This document shows positions 53,210-63,039 of a stretch of 64,000 bases of DNA, piece after piece. The number at the start of each line of letters is the position of its first letter. Within the stretch, counting starts at the first letter, position 1. The position numbers were made by a program, and so were the translations under genes. The DNA is taken from NCBI GenBank assembly GCA_021773215.1, contig JAJFKM010000017.1, positions 1 to 64,000 on the forward strand. Direction: 5' to 3'. This DNA is from Gammaproteobacteria bacterium (GTDB lineage: Bacteria; Pseudomonadota; Gammaproteobacteria; Eutrophobiales; Eutrophobiaceae). The notes under the pieces were generated by a model. That model worked only from the letters and a program-made list of their open reading frames with translations, ran no database searches and had not been told where the DNA came from.

Positions 53210-55951
53210 ATGTCTGAACATACAATGGTCCTTATTGATGGCTCTTATTATCTATTTCGCGCCTACCACGCGATAAGGGATCTGACCAATACTGAGGGTG
53301 AGCCAACAAATGCTATCTATGGCGTCATCAACATGATGCAGAAACATTTAACAGAAGGCGGGCCGGATTACTTTGCCATTATTTTCGATGCCAAGGGCAA
53401 GACATTTCGAAATGACCTTTATGCAGACTATAAGGCGAATCGACCGCCCATGCCGGACGACCTTGTTTGTCAGATCCAGCCTTTACATGATCTGATCCGT
53501 GCTATGGGTGTCCCACTCTTAATGATCGATGGCGTTGAAGCCGATGACGTGATTGCTACCTTGTCCAGACAAGCCGCGAACAAGGGCATTAAGACCGTTG
53601 TTTCTACCGGCGATAAAGATCTGGCTCAGATGGTCAATGATCGCATTCACTTGATCAATACCATGAGCGACGTCTATCTGGATCCTGCAGGCGTTGAAGA
53701 AAAATTTGGTGTCCCGCCAGAACAAATAATCGATTATCTATCACTAATGGGTGATACCGCGGACAACGTTCCGGGTGTGCCAAAAGTCGGACCAAAGACA
53801 GCTGTAAAATGGTTAAACCTATATGGCTCACTAGATGAAGTCATTGCGCATGCCGATGAAATAAAAGGCAAGGTTGGTGAAAACCTCAGGGATTTCATGC
53901 CGCAATTACCCTTAAGCCGAGAACTGGTAACACTTAAGTATGATGTTGAGTTAGATTTTACACCTGAAGAACTGATCATAAGCGCGCCGGATAATTCTGC
54001 CTTAAAAGAGATGTATCAACGCTGGAATTTTCGAACATGGCTTTCTCAGCTTGAAGAAGAAAGCGAAGAGAAGCCTGTAGATAAAGAACCTGAAACAAAT
54101 ACGGCAAGCACCACAGCAACTACAAGCACAAAGAATGAAGTTGAGCCTGTTTACGAAACGATACTAACAACAGAACAACTGGATCAATGGCTATCAAAAC
54201 TAGAATCGGCGGCATTGATCTCTATCGACACAGAGACAACCAGTCTGAACTACATGCAAGCCGAGATCGTCGGCGTTTCATTTGCAGTTGATGAAAATCA
54301 TGCCGCCTATGTCCCGCTACAACATAACTATGCCGGCGCACCGGTACAACTTTCATTAAACAGCACTCTTGAAATACTTAAGCCAATACTAGAAAACGAA
54401 GACATAAAAAAGATAGGCCAAAATCTAAAATATGACCTGGAAGTCTTCGCTAACTATGACATCACGCTACGTGGCATAGAACACGACACTATGTTGGCTT
54501 CGTATGTTGTAAACAGCACGGCCAGTCGTCACGACATGGATACCTTGGCATTAAATTATTTAAATATTGAGACTACTCATTATGAAGATGTTGCCGGCAA
54601 GGGGGCTAAACAGATCCCTTTTAACCAAGTCAACATAGAAATCGCTGCGCCGTATGCCGCTGAAGACGCTGATATCGTATTAAAACTACATCGTGTTTTA
54701 AGCTCTGATCTAGATAAAAACGCACAACTTAAGCAAGTCTATAACAAAATTGAGATGCCTTTATTAACGGTGCTGGCAAGAATCGAACGTAATGGCGTGG
54801 TCATTGATTCAGACATGCTAATGCAACAGGCGCACGACTTAACAAGACGCATGCAAGAGATCGAGATCGAGGCACATAATCTCGCTGGAGAGACTTTTAA
54901 TATTAGCTCGCCAAAACAAATACAAACGATCTTGTATGAAAAAATGGAGCTACCGATACTAGCCAAAACCCCAAAGGGACAACCATCGACTGCTGAGTCT
55001 GTTTTACAAGAGTTGGCCGATGATTATAAATTACCCCAACTGATTCTGGATTATCGGAGCATGAGTAAACTCTGTTCAACCTATACTGATAAATTACCAC
55101 AGATGGTCAATCCCAAAACCGGGCGTGTTCACACTTCATATCATCAAGCTGTGGCGGCGACCGGCAGGCTCTCGTCATCCAACCCAAATCTACAAAACAT
55201 TCCTATCAGAACACCAGAGGGCAGAAAGATCCGACAAGCGTTTATCGCACCAACAGGCTACACCATGGTTGCCGCCGATTATTCACAAATAGAATTACGT
55301 ATTATGGCGCACCTGTCTGGCGACAAGGGCCTGCTTGAGGCCTTTGCTAAAGGTCAGGACATACACAAGACAACTGCAGCGGAAGTCTTCTCTGTAGCAA
55401 TAGATGAAGTTGATAATGATCAACGTCGAGCAGCAAAGGCGATCAACTTTGGCTTGATATACGGCATGTCGGCTTTTGGGCTCGCCAAACAACTTGGCGT
55501 TAGCCGAACGGAGGCTCAACAATATGTCGAACTCTATTTTAGTCGCTACCCGGGCGTGAAGAGTTTTATGGATACCACACGGGAGAAGGCCAAGGAAGAC
55601 GGCTTTGTTGAGACTGTCTACAAACGACGACTATATTTACCGGAAATTAATGCACGAAATGCGGCACGCAGGCAGTACGCGGAAAGAACGGCTATTAATG
55701 CCCCGATGCAGGGTACGGCAGCAGATATTATAAAGATCGCTATGATTAATATAGATGAATGGCTACAACAGTCGGAAATCGATGCAATAATGATCATGCA
55801 AGTTCATGATGAACTGGTTTTTGAAGTAGCAAATAAAGAGCTAGAGCCCTTTATCAATGAAATCAATGCGCGCATGTCAAAAAATGACCTGTTAAGTGTC
55901 CCGCTAGAGGTAGATATTGGTTATGGGAACAATTGGGATGAGGCGCATTAA
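53210..55951 (+). CDS. polA: DNA polymerase I
   Basis: 913 residues. Fills gaps and removes RNA primers. Domains: 5'-3' exonuclease (about 1-285), 3'-5' proofreading exonuclease (about 325-510) with intact DTETTSL and YAAEDADIVLKL acids, and polymerase A (about 540-913) with motif A ADYSQIELRIMAHLSGD, motif B RRAAKAINFGLIYGMS and motif C MQVHDELVFEV. Proofreading residues are present, as in E. coli. Acidic, Thr-rich linker at about 283-308 is variable. Confidence 0.97.
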   Translation: MSEHTMVLIDGSYYLFRAYHAIRDLTNTEGEPTNAIYGVINMMQKHLTEGGPDYFAIIFDAKGKTFRNDLYADYKANRPPMPDDLVCQIQPLHDLIRAMGVPLLMIDGVEADDVIATLSRQAANKGIKTVVSTGDKDLAQMVNDRIHLINTMSDVYLDPAGVEEKFGVPPEQIIDYLSLMGDTADNVPGVPKVGPKTAVKWLNLYGSLDEVIAHADEIKGKVGENLRDFMPQLPLSRELVTLKYDVELDFTPEELIISAPDNSALKEMYQRWNFRTWLSQLEEESEEKPVDKEPETNTASTTATTSTKNEVEPVYETILTTEQLDQWLSKLESAALISIDTETTSLNYMQAEIVGVSFAVDENHAAYVPLQHNYAGAPVQLSLNSTLEILKPILENEDIKKIGQNLKYDLEVFANYDITLRGIEHDTMLASYVVNSTASRHDMDTLALNYLNIETTHYEDVAGKGAKQIPFNQVNIEIAAPYAAEDADIVLKLHRVLSSDLDKNAQLKQVYNKIEMPLLTVLARIERNGVVIDSDMLMQQAHDLTRRMQEIEIEAHNLAGETFNISSPKQIQTILYEKMELPILAKTPKGQPSTAESVLQELADDYKLPQLILDYRSMSKLCSTYTDKLPQMVNPKTGRVHTSYHQAVAATGRLSSSNPNLQNIPIRTPEGRKIRQAFIAPTGYTMVAADYSQIELRIMAHLSGDKGLLEAFAKGQDIHKTTAAEVFSVAIDEVDNDQRRAAKAINFGLIYGMSAFGLAKQLGVSRTEAQQYVELYFSRYPGVKSFMDTTREKAKEDGFVETVYKRRLYLPEINARNAARRQYAERTAINAPMQGTAADIIKIAMINIDEWLQQSEIDAIMIMQVHDELVFEVANKELEPFINEINARMSKNDLLSVPLEVDIGYGNNWDEAH

Positions 55952-55968
55952 AGGCAGGATTCATTACT

Positions 55969-55997
55969 TTATTCTGTAATAGCGATCGTCTTATAAT
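55969..55997 (+). promoter_or_regulatory. Candidate sigma-70 promoter of the hisAFIE-tat block
   Basis: TTATTC (-35) and TATAAT (-10) separated by 17 bases, 119 bases before the hisA start. The -10 lies within an inverted repeat ATAATG-CA-CATTAT, a possible operator. No His-rich leader peptide is seen. Confidence 0.45.
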
Positions 55998-56115
55998 GCA
56001 CATTATGACATTTGCGCTTATATGCTAATATATTTATAAGAATCAATAATTTTAAAAACAAATTAAATAAACGCATCACTCTACAACTCGTCGATCTTCA
56101 TCGAAATAACTTATT

Positions 56116-56865
56116 ATGTTAATAATCCCCGCCATAGACATTAAAAACGGAAAATGTGTTCGTCTTAACCAAGGACAGATGGACCAGGAAACCATTTATT
56201 CTGATGACCCTGTAGCCATGGCCGATAAATGGGTCGAAGCAGGGGCAAGACGCCTGCATATTGTTGACCTTGATGGCGCTGTTAATGGCGTACCCAGCAA
56301 TGCAGATGTTATCCACGCTATGGTTGAAGCACATCCTGACGTACCTATCCAGGTCGGTGGCGGAATTCGCGACGAAGACACCATTCAGACCTATCTAGAC
56401 GTGGGTGTTTCTTATGTCATTATCGGCACTCGTGCAGTAACGACACCACATTTTGTTTCTGATGTTTGTCTTGAGTTTCCGGGGCACATCATTGTCGGGC
56501 TCGACGCAAAGAATGGAAAACTGGCAACTAATGGCTGGTCAAAACTATCCCATCACGATGCTAATGATATGGCGAAACGTTTTGAAGATGATGGCGTCGC
56601 AGCGATCATATTTACCGACATTGGCCGTGACGGCATGCTAAATAACGTTAATGTTGAAGCGACCGTCGACCTTTGCAGCAACATCACCATCCCTGTTATT
56701 GCGTCTGGCGGCGTCAGCAATCTGGATGACGTACATACTCTTTGTGAAGTCAGCGAAGAAGGTATCTTTGGCGTCATTACCGGTCGTGCTATCTATGAAG
56801 GCACGCTTGATTTAGCAGAAGCACAGCAATTAGCAGACAAACTCTGCGCCGATAAACCAAATTAA
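56116..56865 (+). CDS. hisA: Phosphoribosylformimino-5-aminoimidazole carboxamide ribotide isomerase
   Basis: 249 residues, TIM barrel. Isomerises ProFAR in histidine synthesis. Catalytic Asp8 in [11 protein letters not shown] and the second Asp in [12 protein letters not shown]; phosphate-binding [11 protein letters not shown] and [10 protein letters not shown]. First gene of hisAFIE; its last base is shared with the hisF start (overlap one base). Confidence 0.97.
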   Translation: MLIIPAIDIKNGKCVRLNQGQMDQETIYSDDPVAMADKWVEAGARRLHIVDLDGAVNGVPSNADVIHAMVEAHPDVPIQVGGGIRDEDTIQTYLDVGVSYVIIGTRAVTTPHFVSDVCLEFPGHIIVGLDAKNGKLATNGWSKLSHHDANDMAKRFEDDGVAAIIFTDIGRDGMLNNVNVEATVDLCSNITIPVIASGGVSNLDDVHTLCEVSEEGIFGVITGRAIYEGTLDLAEAQQLADKLCADKPN

Positions 56866-57638
56866 TGGGTCTCGCAAAACGCATCATACCTTGCCTTGAT
56901 GTTGATAAAGGCCGGGTAGTTAAGGGCGTTCAATTTGTTGATATCCGCGATGCGGGCGATCCTGTCGAGGTGGCTAAACGCTATGATCTTCAAGGCGCTG
57001 ATGAAATAACCTTTCTTGATATTACCGCTAGCAGCGATGATCGCGACACCATAGTACATGTTGTTGAAAAGGTCGCGAGCCAAGTCTTTATCCCACTAAC
57101 CGTTGGCGGTGGAATTCGTTCCGTTGATGACATTAAACGCATGCTGATCGCTGGCGCTGACAAAGTCAGCATAAATACTGCGGCTGTACATGATCCTGAA
57201 TTTGTACGACGCGCAGCTACACAATTTGGATCACAATGTATCGTTGTCGCGATTGACGCCAAAAGCGTTAGTACAGGCGATGAGAATAATCGCTGGGAAG
57301 TATTCACTCACGGCGGACGTAAGACAACCGGGCTGGATGTCATAGACTGGGCCATAAAAATGGCAGAATTTGGCGCTGGGGAAATCTTGCTGACCAGCAT
57401 GGATCGCGATGGCACCAGAGATGGTTTCGATATAGAGCTCACCAAAGCGGTTAGCGAAGCTGTTAATATTCCTGTAATCGCCTCTGGCGGAGTAGGCAAT
57501 CTGGAACATATGGCTGATGGCGTACTCTATGGAAAGGCAAATGCTGTCCTCGCTGCCAGCATCTTTCATTTTGGCGAACATACTGTTGCTGAAGCCAAAG
57601 AATGCATGTCCAAAAGAAATATTGAAGTTCGTCTGTAA
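56865..57638 (+). CDS. hisF: Imidazole glycerol phosphate synthase, cyclase subunit HisF
   Basis: 257 residues, TIM barrel. Uses ammonia from HisH to make imidazole glycerol phosphate and [24 protein letters not shown] has catalytic Asp11; [14 protein letters not shown] has the second Asp. hisH and the other his genes are not in the window. Confidence 0.97.
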   Translation: MGLAKRIIPCLDVDKGRVVKGVQFVDIRDAGDPVEVAKRYDLQGADEITFLDITASSDDRDTIVHVVEKVASQVFIPLTVGGGIRSVDDIKRMLIAGADKVSINTAAVHDPEFVRRAATQFGSQCIVVAIDAKSVSTGDENNRWEVFTHGGRKTTGLDVIDWAIKMAEFGAGEILLTSMDRDGTRDGFDIELTKAVSEAVNIPVIASGGVGNLEHMADGVLYGKANAVLAASIFHFGEHTVAEAKECMSKRNIEVRL

Positions 57639-57655
57639 CACATACGGTATCAAAC

Positions 57656-58039
57656 ATGAGTTCATGGCTAGATAAGATCAAATGGAATAATGATGGCTTG
57701 GTTCCTGTCGTTGTACAGGAGGCGGGATCACGACAAGTGCTTATGCATGCCTGGATGAACAGCGAATCACTAGAAAAGACCGTTGATAGTGGCAAGGCAG
57801 TTTATTGGTCACGATCGCGTCGATCACTTTGGACGAAAGGAGAATCGTCCGGACACTATCAAAACGTTGAATCGATACAGCTTGATTGTGATTTCGACAC
57901 ATTATTGCTCACTGTTAGACAAGAGGGCGGTATCGCCTGTCATACTGGCAGACATCACTGCTTTTTTATGTCTCTTGTCGATAAAGAATGGCAAACGACT
58001 GAAGAAATATTAAAAAATCCACAAGAAATCTATAAATAG
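57656..58039 (+). CDS. hisI: Phosphoribosyl-AMP cyclohydrolase
   Basis: 127 residues. Opens the purine ring of PR-AMP; zinc enzyme. Motifs: VQEAGSRQVLMHAWMN, YWSRSRRSLWTKGESSGH, LDCDFDTLLLTVRQEG and CHTGRHHCFF (zinc cysteines). Here hisI and hisE are separate, unlike the fused enterobacterial enzyme. Confidence 0.96.
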   Translation: MSSWLDKIKWNNDGLVPVVVQEAGSRQVLMHAWMNSESLEKTVDSGKAVYWSRSRRSLWTKGESSGHYQNVESIQLDCDFDTLLLTVRQEGGIACHTGRHHCFFMSLVDKEWQTTEEILKNPQEIYK

Positions 58040-58049
58040 CAGACCGACA

Positions 58050-58370
58050 ATGAAACAAGACATTCTAAATTCGCTTTCAGAGATACTGGATCAACGTAAA
58101 CAAGCCAGTCCTGACGAGTCGTACACCGCCAAGCTGTTCAATGATGGAGTGGACAGCATTCTGAAAAAGGTTGGCGAAGAGGCGACTGAGACTATAATTG
58201 CCTCTAAATCAGGCGATAATGCCGCTATAATTCATGAAGTTGCCGACTTGTGGTTTCACACCCTTGTCCTTCTAAAACATCATGGCCTAGATCATTCCGA
58301 TATCTTAGCCGAGCTTGAGTCGCGTTTTGGCTTGTCGGGGCTAGAGGAAAAGGCCAACCGCAAAGGTTAA
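58050..58370 (+). CDS. hisE: Phosphoribosyl-ATP pyrophosphatase
   Basis: 106 residues, all-alpha MazG-like fold. Hydrolyses PR-ATP to PR-AMP, the step before HisI. KKVGEEATETIIASKSGD and HEVADLWFHTLVLLKHHG contain the metal-binding acids. 10 bases after hisI; tatA follows after about 94 bases. Confidence 0.95.
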   Translation: MKQDILNSLSEILDQRKQASPDESYTAKLFNDGVDSILKKVGEEATETIIASKSGDNAAIIHEVADLWFHTLVLLKHHGLDHSDILAELESRFGLSGLEEKANRKG

Positions 58371-58464
58371 TTTCTCTGTCTGTCTCCTGATCAAACTTGC
58401 TTGTCAGTTTGAATTCGGGTCAACTATCATTTAAGAAACTATCACTTGTTTGGAGAGAATAAGC

Positions 58465-58701
58465 ATGGGCTTTGGTATACCCGAATTATTAATAATTCTA
58501 TTAATCGTTGCGCTTCTATTTGGCACTAAAAAACTACGTAATATGGGTGGTGATTTGGGTAGCGCGCTGAAAAGTTTTAGAAGCGCCGTAAAAGAACCTG
58601 AAGATAAAGAAAAGATAGTAGAAACATCAGAAAAACCTTCACAAGGACAGGTCATCGAAGGCGAAGTTGAGTCACAAGGCGATGACACCTCAAAGCCCTG
58701 A
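58465..58701 (+). CDS. tatA: Sec-independent protein translocase TatA
   Basis: 78 residues from ATG 58465; a TTG 15 bases earlier is less likely because GGAGAG lies ahead of the ATG. One transmembrane helix ([20 protein letters not shown]), the [10 protein letters not shown] hinge and amphipathic helix, then an acidic tail. Forms the Tat pore with TatB and TatC. The hisE-tatA order is common in gammaproteobacteria. Confidence 0.96.
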   Translation: MGFGIPELLIILLIVALLFGTKKLRNMGGDLGSALKSFRSAVKEPEDKEKIVETSEKPSQGQVIEGEVESQGDDTSKP

Positions 58702-58732
58702 TTACTGATAACGCCTTTCTGACAATTCCAAT

Positions 58733-59020
58733 ATGTTCGACATCGGTTTTTGGGAACTGGCTATCATTGCGATTATTGGGTTAATCGTCATTGGCCCGGA
58801 GCGATTACCTAAGTTTGCTCATGATGCAGGACGCTTTGTAAGTAAAGTTCGTAGTTTTATTCATAATGCCAAAAGTGAGCTCGAGAAAGAGCTTGAGTTA
58901 GAACAAGTTGATGACCTCCAAAAAGACATTAATCGTATTGACGATCTAATGAAGCAGGCACCGGATCGCATTATTCTCGGGCAAGCTGATGACGACAAAG
59001 ACAATGAAGCAGAAAAATAA
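58733..59020 (+). CDS. tatB: Sec-independent protein translocase TatB
   Basis: 95 residues, short for TatB. MFDIGFWELAIIAIIGLIVIGPERLP helix (split) with the conserved Glu8 and Gly-Pro hinge, then amphipathic and charged helices. Works with TatC in recognising twin-arginine signals such as that of SoxY here. Confidence 0.94.
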   Translation: MFDIGFWELAIIAIIGLIVIGPERLPKFAHDAGRFVSKVRSFIHNAKSELEKELELEQVDDLQKDINRIDDLMKQAPDRIILGQADDDKDNEAEK

Positions 59021-59038
59021 ACGCATCACTTTTTTGTC

Positions 59039-59800
59039 ATGACGGATGTTAACTCAGACACTGAACAACCGTTAATTTCGCACCTGATAGAATTACGAAC
59101 ATGTGCGCTACGCGCTGTAATATGTGTTTTTGTAATACTTTTGATATTGCTCCCATTTTCAAACCAGATATATGGCTACATCGCGACACCATTGATTGCT
59201 GAGCTGCCTGAAGGAAGCCACATGATAGCGACAGAAGTAGCCTCGCCTTTTTTTGCTCCGTTTAAACTGACTTTGTTTTGTGCAATTTTTATAACAATCC
59301 CCTACATTCTTTATCAAGCCTGGTCTTTTATTTCTCCTGGCCTGTATACAAACGAAAAGAAATTTACCGTGCCATTGCTGATCAGCAGCAGCTTGCTTTT
59401 TTATATCGGTGTAGCGTTTGCTTACTACGTTGTCTTTCCTGTGCTGTTTTCCTTTCTAACAGCAACTGCACCGGAAGGCGTACAAATAATGACGGACATA
59501 AATCATTATCTAAATTTTATTATTAAGCTTTTCTTTGCCTTTGGTATTTCTTTTGAAATTCCAGTTGCAACATTTTTATTAACTAGAACCGGTTTTGTTT
59601 CTGTGGAAAAGCTGGCAGCTAATCGCCCTTATATAATTGTGTTGGCATTTTTTATCGGGATGCTATTGACGCCACCAGATGTGATTTCTCAAGTTTTGTT
59701 AGCGGTGCCAATCTGGCTGCTTTTCGAGAGTGGCCTTATTATTAGCCGTTACTATGAAAATAAGACGGGAGTATCAGATAAATCGAAAGATGAAAAATAG
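59039..59800 (+). CDS. tatC: Sec-independent protein translocase TatC
   Basis: 253 residues, six transmembrane helices. Twin-arginine receptor. Conserved LISHLIELRTCALRAVICVF N terminus, FAYYVVFPVLFSFL, and IIVLAFFIGMLLTPPDVISQVLLAVPIWLLFE in adjoining pieces. Convergent with the C13 peptidase gene, six bases away. Confidence 0.96.
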   Translation: MTDVNSDTEQPLISHLIELRTCALRAVICVFVILLILLPFSNQIYGYIATPLIAELPEGSHMIATEVASPFFAPFKLTLFCAIFITIPYILYQAWSFISPGLYTNEKKFTVPLLISSSLLFYIGVAFAYYVVFPVLFSFLTATAPEGVQIMTDINHYLNFIIKLFFAFGISFEIPVATFLLTRTGFVSVEKLAANRPYIIVLAFFIGMLLTPPDVISQVLLAVPIWLLFESGLIISRYYENKTGVSDKSKDEK

Positions 59801-59806
59801 GGGAGA

Positions 59807-61210
59807 TTAACTTTCTGCAGTGCTCGCCCAATTTAAGCTGCTCTTAACCTCAAGCTCTTTTTCAAAATCTATCAGTTTATTTTTTATCTCAGTTCCAATA
59901 CTGATCTGTGGATCTGAGTTTTTAAAACCTTCCTCTTCTTCTTTAGCAAAAATTATTTTTGACGCATGGTCAAATGCCTTGGTAAAAGATTTGGTTAGCT
60001 TCAATCCTTTCTCAAAATAGGCATCGCCAAAATAAGTATATTGTCCATCATGTCCGCAACCAAATGAATTTCGATCCGCGCTTGCGGCGGTTATTAGCAG
60101 AGTTGACGCTCCGGCTAGTGGCTCGATAAATCCCCCTGCATAACAGGCAGATATAATTATAATGCGCCACTTTATCCCTGAATCATCCAGAGCTTGTTTA
60201 ATATTGCTTGCATTAATATTGTTCAATTTAAATGGCGAGAAATTTGCTGAAAGATAATGATCTTCTGATCCATGCGATGTCAAAAACAAAACAAGGATGT
60301 CCTCTTCTTTGTTCATTCGTTTTGCAGCTTCATTAATGCTGTATTTTAAATTGTGCCCATTCGCCAAGGGAACATTGTTTGTTGTGTCGCTGTTATTAAT
60401 CAAAACCATAGAATGTCCAAAGGCATCAAATTGGTTATTAACAATCTCCTGTACGGCTACAGCTTCATTCATAAAGACATCTTCATCTGCATCGCCTGCA
60501 AACCCAATAAAAAACAGGTCTGTTTGCCCTGGTTTTCCTTCGACAAGATCGGCGCTGAGTTTTTCTAACAATTTATTTTGTGAATAATAAACTGACTCAA
60601 CATCAATATTTGATATGTTTTCAATTTTAGAATTGTCTGTTTGCTTAGGGTACCAAAGCGGCTCGGTGGGCAATAGAAACAGCGGTGCAAAATTGATTGC
60701 TGCGTAGAGGATCGTATAAACCAATGTTAATGGAAGATCTAGATAGAAAAATCGCTTAATTATCCTGGCAGAGACCACCAGATACCATAAGGAGTAAATA
60801 ATAAAAACAGCCCAGCTTGAATGAAACTGATCAAAATAGCTTTGTTCTTTTGCAATCGCCAGTAGACAAATTGTGCCTAACCAAATTACTGGAACTATTG
60901 ATAAAAACAGAACAACCAGTTTTAACAAGTCTTGTTGTCTGGCATTAAAAACCGCGATGAGGCTCAAACTAAAAAAGAACAATAAATAGAGCAATGCCTG
61001 ATAACTTAGACCATAGGGGTTAAAGAAGTTATCGGGCGCCGTATCAAAATAGTCATGAATGAATGACAAGCCAAGAGACACGACTAAAAGCAAACAGGCT
61101 TGCAGATAGCCACTTTTAAATTGCCAGAGATGAACTGGCATAAACATCGCCGTCCGCGTACCTGCCAATATGTTTTTGGCAAGATCAATTAAGGGGCTAA
61201 AGGTGCTCAA
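59807..61210 (-). CDS. Membrane-linked C13 family (legumain-like) cysteine peptidase
   Basis: 467 residues. About six N-terminal hydrophobic segments (residues 35-180) precede a soluble domain (about 200-467) of the caspase-like clan CD, family C13. His313 in LFLTSHGSEDH and Cys356 in IIISACYAGGF form the dyad; TAASADRNSFGCGHDGQYTYFGDAYF matches the C13 C-terminal block. Start TTG 61210 is supported by AGAGG 9 nt upstream. Bacterial C13 peptidases are poorly studied; the usual legumain specificity for Asn is not proven for them. Convergent with tatC. Confidence 0.85.
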   Translation of the reverse strand: MSTFSPLIDLAKNILAGTRTAMFMPVHLWQFKSGYLQACLLLVVSLGLSFIHDYFDTAPDNFFNPYGLSYQALLYLLFFFSLSLIAVFNARQQDLLKLVVLFLSIVPVIWLGTICLLAIAKEQSYFDQFHSSWAVFIIYSLWYLVVSARIIKRFFYLDLPLTLVYTILYAAINFAPLFLLPTEPLWYPKQTDNSKIENISNIDVESVYYSQNKLLEKLSADLVEGKPGQTDLFFIGFAGDADEDVFMNEAVAVQEIVNNQFDAFGHSMVLINNSDTTNNVPLANGHNLKYSINEAAKRMNKEEDILVLFLTSHGSEDHYLSANFSPFKLNNINASNIKQALDDSGIKWRIIIISACYAGGFIEPLAGASTLLITAASADRNSFGCGHDGQYTYFGDAYFEKGLKLTKSFTKAFDHASKIIFAKEEEEGFKNSDPQISIGTEIKNKLIDFEKELEVKSSLNWASTAES

Positions 61211-61257
61211 TTATTTAACCTCTAAAAACATTTCAAAACCCAAAAAGGCCAGAAATA

Positions 61258-61674
61258 TTATGACTGTTCCCATGGCAAACCATGAAAGCGCCAGCCATTA
61301 ATGGTATTTCTATGTCCATTTTCATCTTTATCTCCTTCAAACCCCTCGAGTACATTATGCACATTTGTAAATCCTTCCTTGAGCAGCATTTCACCAGCAA
61401 GCTCTGAGCGCTGCCCACTTCGACAAAGCATTAACATAGGAACATCATTTAATTGATCGTTATCGGGCATATGAGCGACCAAAGAGGCTCGAACCGTTTC
61501 AACAAATCCTGGCTGCATATCCCAGCTGGGCGGCTCTTTGAGAGGAACATGTATCGCATTCAATGGGTGACCGACAAAGGTGTATTCCATAGTGCTTCTA
61601 ACATCAATTAATACGGCGTTATTTTGTTCTTCGAGAATCTTATACGCCTCTTGCGGATTGGTTTTTTTAAGCAT
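61258..61674 (-). CDS. Rhodanese-like domain protein
   Basis: 138 residues, single rhodanese domain. VLIDVRSTMEYTFVGHPLNAIHVPL leads to the active-site loop CRSGQRS with catalytic Cys and then AGEMLLKEGFTNVHNVLEGFEGD. Sulfurtransferase activity is likely; fits a sulfur-oxidising host, but many rhodaneses are housekeeping. 47 bases upstream of the C13 gene on the same strand. Confidence 0.9.
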   Translation of the reverse strand: MLKKTNPQEAYKILEEQNNAVLIDVRSTMEYTFVGHPLNAIHVPLKEPPSWDMQPGFVETVRASLVAHMPDNDQLNDVPMLMLCRSGQRSELAGEMLLKEGFTNVHNVLEGFEGDKDENGHRNTINGWRFHGLPWEQS

Positions 61675-61773
61675 CGCTAATGACCCTTATTTTTTAAATT
61701 GAAACATAAGCTATTAATGACAGCTTAAATCATCCTGAAAATGATTACTAAATCGAAATCTTTCAATAGATAA

Positions 61774-61800
61774 GTCAAAGACTTATTGATTGCCTTTGAC
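61774..61800. promoter_or_regulatory. Inverted repeat upstream of ilvE
   Basis: GTCAAAG and CTTTGAC, perfect 7-bp arms with a 13-bp spacer, 74 bases before the ilvE start. It overlaps a weak promoter TTGATT-N17-TACCAT. Possible operator. Confidence 0.25.
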
Positions 61801-61873
61801 TAGCGCATTACCATTAGCAGCCTATATAAGAAGAATAACTCACAGTATTAATTAAAACCTTCGGTAAATAATA

Positions 61874-62794
61874 ATGAGTATGGATGATCGTGACGGTGTA
61901 ATTTGGCTAGATGGCGAATTTGTACCGTGGAGAGAAGCAAAAACCCATGTACTGACACACACCCTGCACTACGGTATGGGTGTGTTCGAGGGCGTTCGAG
62001 CCTATAAAACAGACACTGGGACAGCTATTTTTCGATTAGATGACCACACAAACAGACTGTTTAATTCTGCGCACATATTGAATATGCCCATGCCTTACGA
62101 TAAAAAAACTATCAATAAAGCATGTCTTGATTCAGTTAAAAACAACAACCTGGAGTCTGCCTATATTCGTCCGATGTGTTTTTATGGGTCGGAAGGCATG
62201 GGGTTAAGGGCAGATAACCTTAAGGTACATGTCACGGTTGCCGCCTGGGCCTGGGGTTCTTATCTCGGCAATGAGGGCCTCGAAAAAGGCATTAGAATCA
62301 AAACATCCTCATTCACTCGCCACCATGTCAATATCACCATGTGTAAGGCGAAGGCGAATGGCAATTATATGAACTCAATGCTGGCCTTACAGGAAGCCCT
62401 TGCTGATGGTTACGATGAAGCTCTGTTACTGGACAATGAGGGCTATGTCGCTGAAGGAAGCGGCGAAAATATTTTTATCGTGCGTAACGGCATAATGTAT
62501 ACCCCTGACTTGACCTCTGCACTGGAAGGCATAACCCGCGAGACCATTATGCAGTTTGCCCAGGAAAACAATATTCTGGTAAAGGAAAAAAGGATAACCC
62601 GCGATGAAGTGTATGTTGCTGAAGAGGCTTTTTTTACCGGAACTGCTGCTGAAGTGACGCCTATCCGTGAGCTAGATAATCGTCAAATCGGAAGCGGAAA
62701 AAGAGGCCCCATCACAGAAAAGTTACAAAAACGATATTTTGATTGCGTTGAAGGTAAACTGAACGAATATCAAGATTGGTTGAGCTATGTATAA
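61874..62794 (+). CDS. ilvE: Branched-chain amino acid aminotransferase
   Basis: 306 residues, fold-type IV PLP enzyme. Last step of Leu, Ile and Val synthesis. WLDGEFVPW start, HYGMGVFEGVRAY near 35, the PLP-lysine region MCKAKANGNYMNSMLA, and EGYVAEGSGENIFIVRNG plus EGITRETIM. A second ATG two codons later is equally plausible. Followed by the zinc-finger gene after 12 bases. Confidence 0.95.
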   Translation: MSMDDRDGVIWLDGEFVPWREAKTHVLTHTLHYGMGVFEGVRAYKTDTGTAIFRLDDHTNRLFNSAHILNMPMPYDKKTINKACLDSVKNNNLESAYIRPMCFYGSEGMGLRADNLKVHVTVAAWAWGSYLGNEGLEKGIRIKTSSFTRHHVNITMCKAKANGNYMNSMLALQEALADGYDEALLLDNEGYVAEGSGENIFIVRNGIMYTPDLTSALEGITRETIMQFAQENNILVKEKRITRDEVYVAEEAFFTGTAAEVTPIRELDNRQIGSGKRGPITEKLQKRYFDCVEGKLNEYQDWLSYV

Positions 62795-62806
62795 CGAGGT
62801 AATGCT

Positions 62807-63013
62807 ATGAATGAATCTATCCAGGAATCAGCAACGGTTTCTACCAGTAATGAGTCTGTATTTCATATAAAGAAAGGTCAGTTGCCTTTGCATTGCCCTT
62901 TACCTGAAATGAGCCTGTGGAATCAACATCCTCGTGTTTTTCTTCCTATTGAAGATACTGGAAAATCAAAATGCCCTTATTGCGGCACCGAGTTTATTCT
63001 TGAGGAAGAGTGA
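62807..63013 (+). CDS. Small zinc-finger domain protein
   Basis: 68 residues. Zinc site formed by HCPLPEM, HPRVFLPIED and KCPYCGTEFIL, of the COG4391 type related to mitochondrial NDUFS6. Gene follows ilvE, a known neighbour pair in gammaproteobacteria. Function unknown. Confidence 0.85.
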   Translation: MNESIQESATVSTSNESVFHIKKGQLPLHCPLPEMSLWNQHPRVFLPIEDTGKSKCPYCGTEFILEEE

Positions 63014-63039
63014 TTTAAACATCACAGGCAAGCATAGCG

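Noticed and set aside
55998-56115. Histidine leader peptide attenuator before hisA
   Set aside because: No frame with consecutive His codons and no terminator/antiterminator pair is visible.
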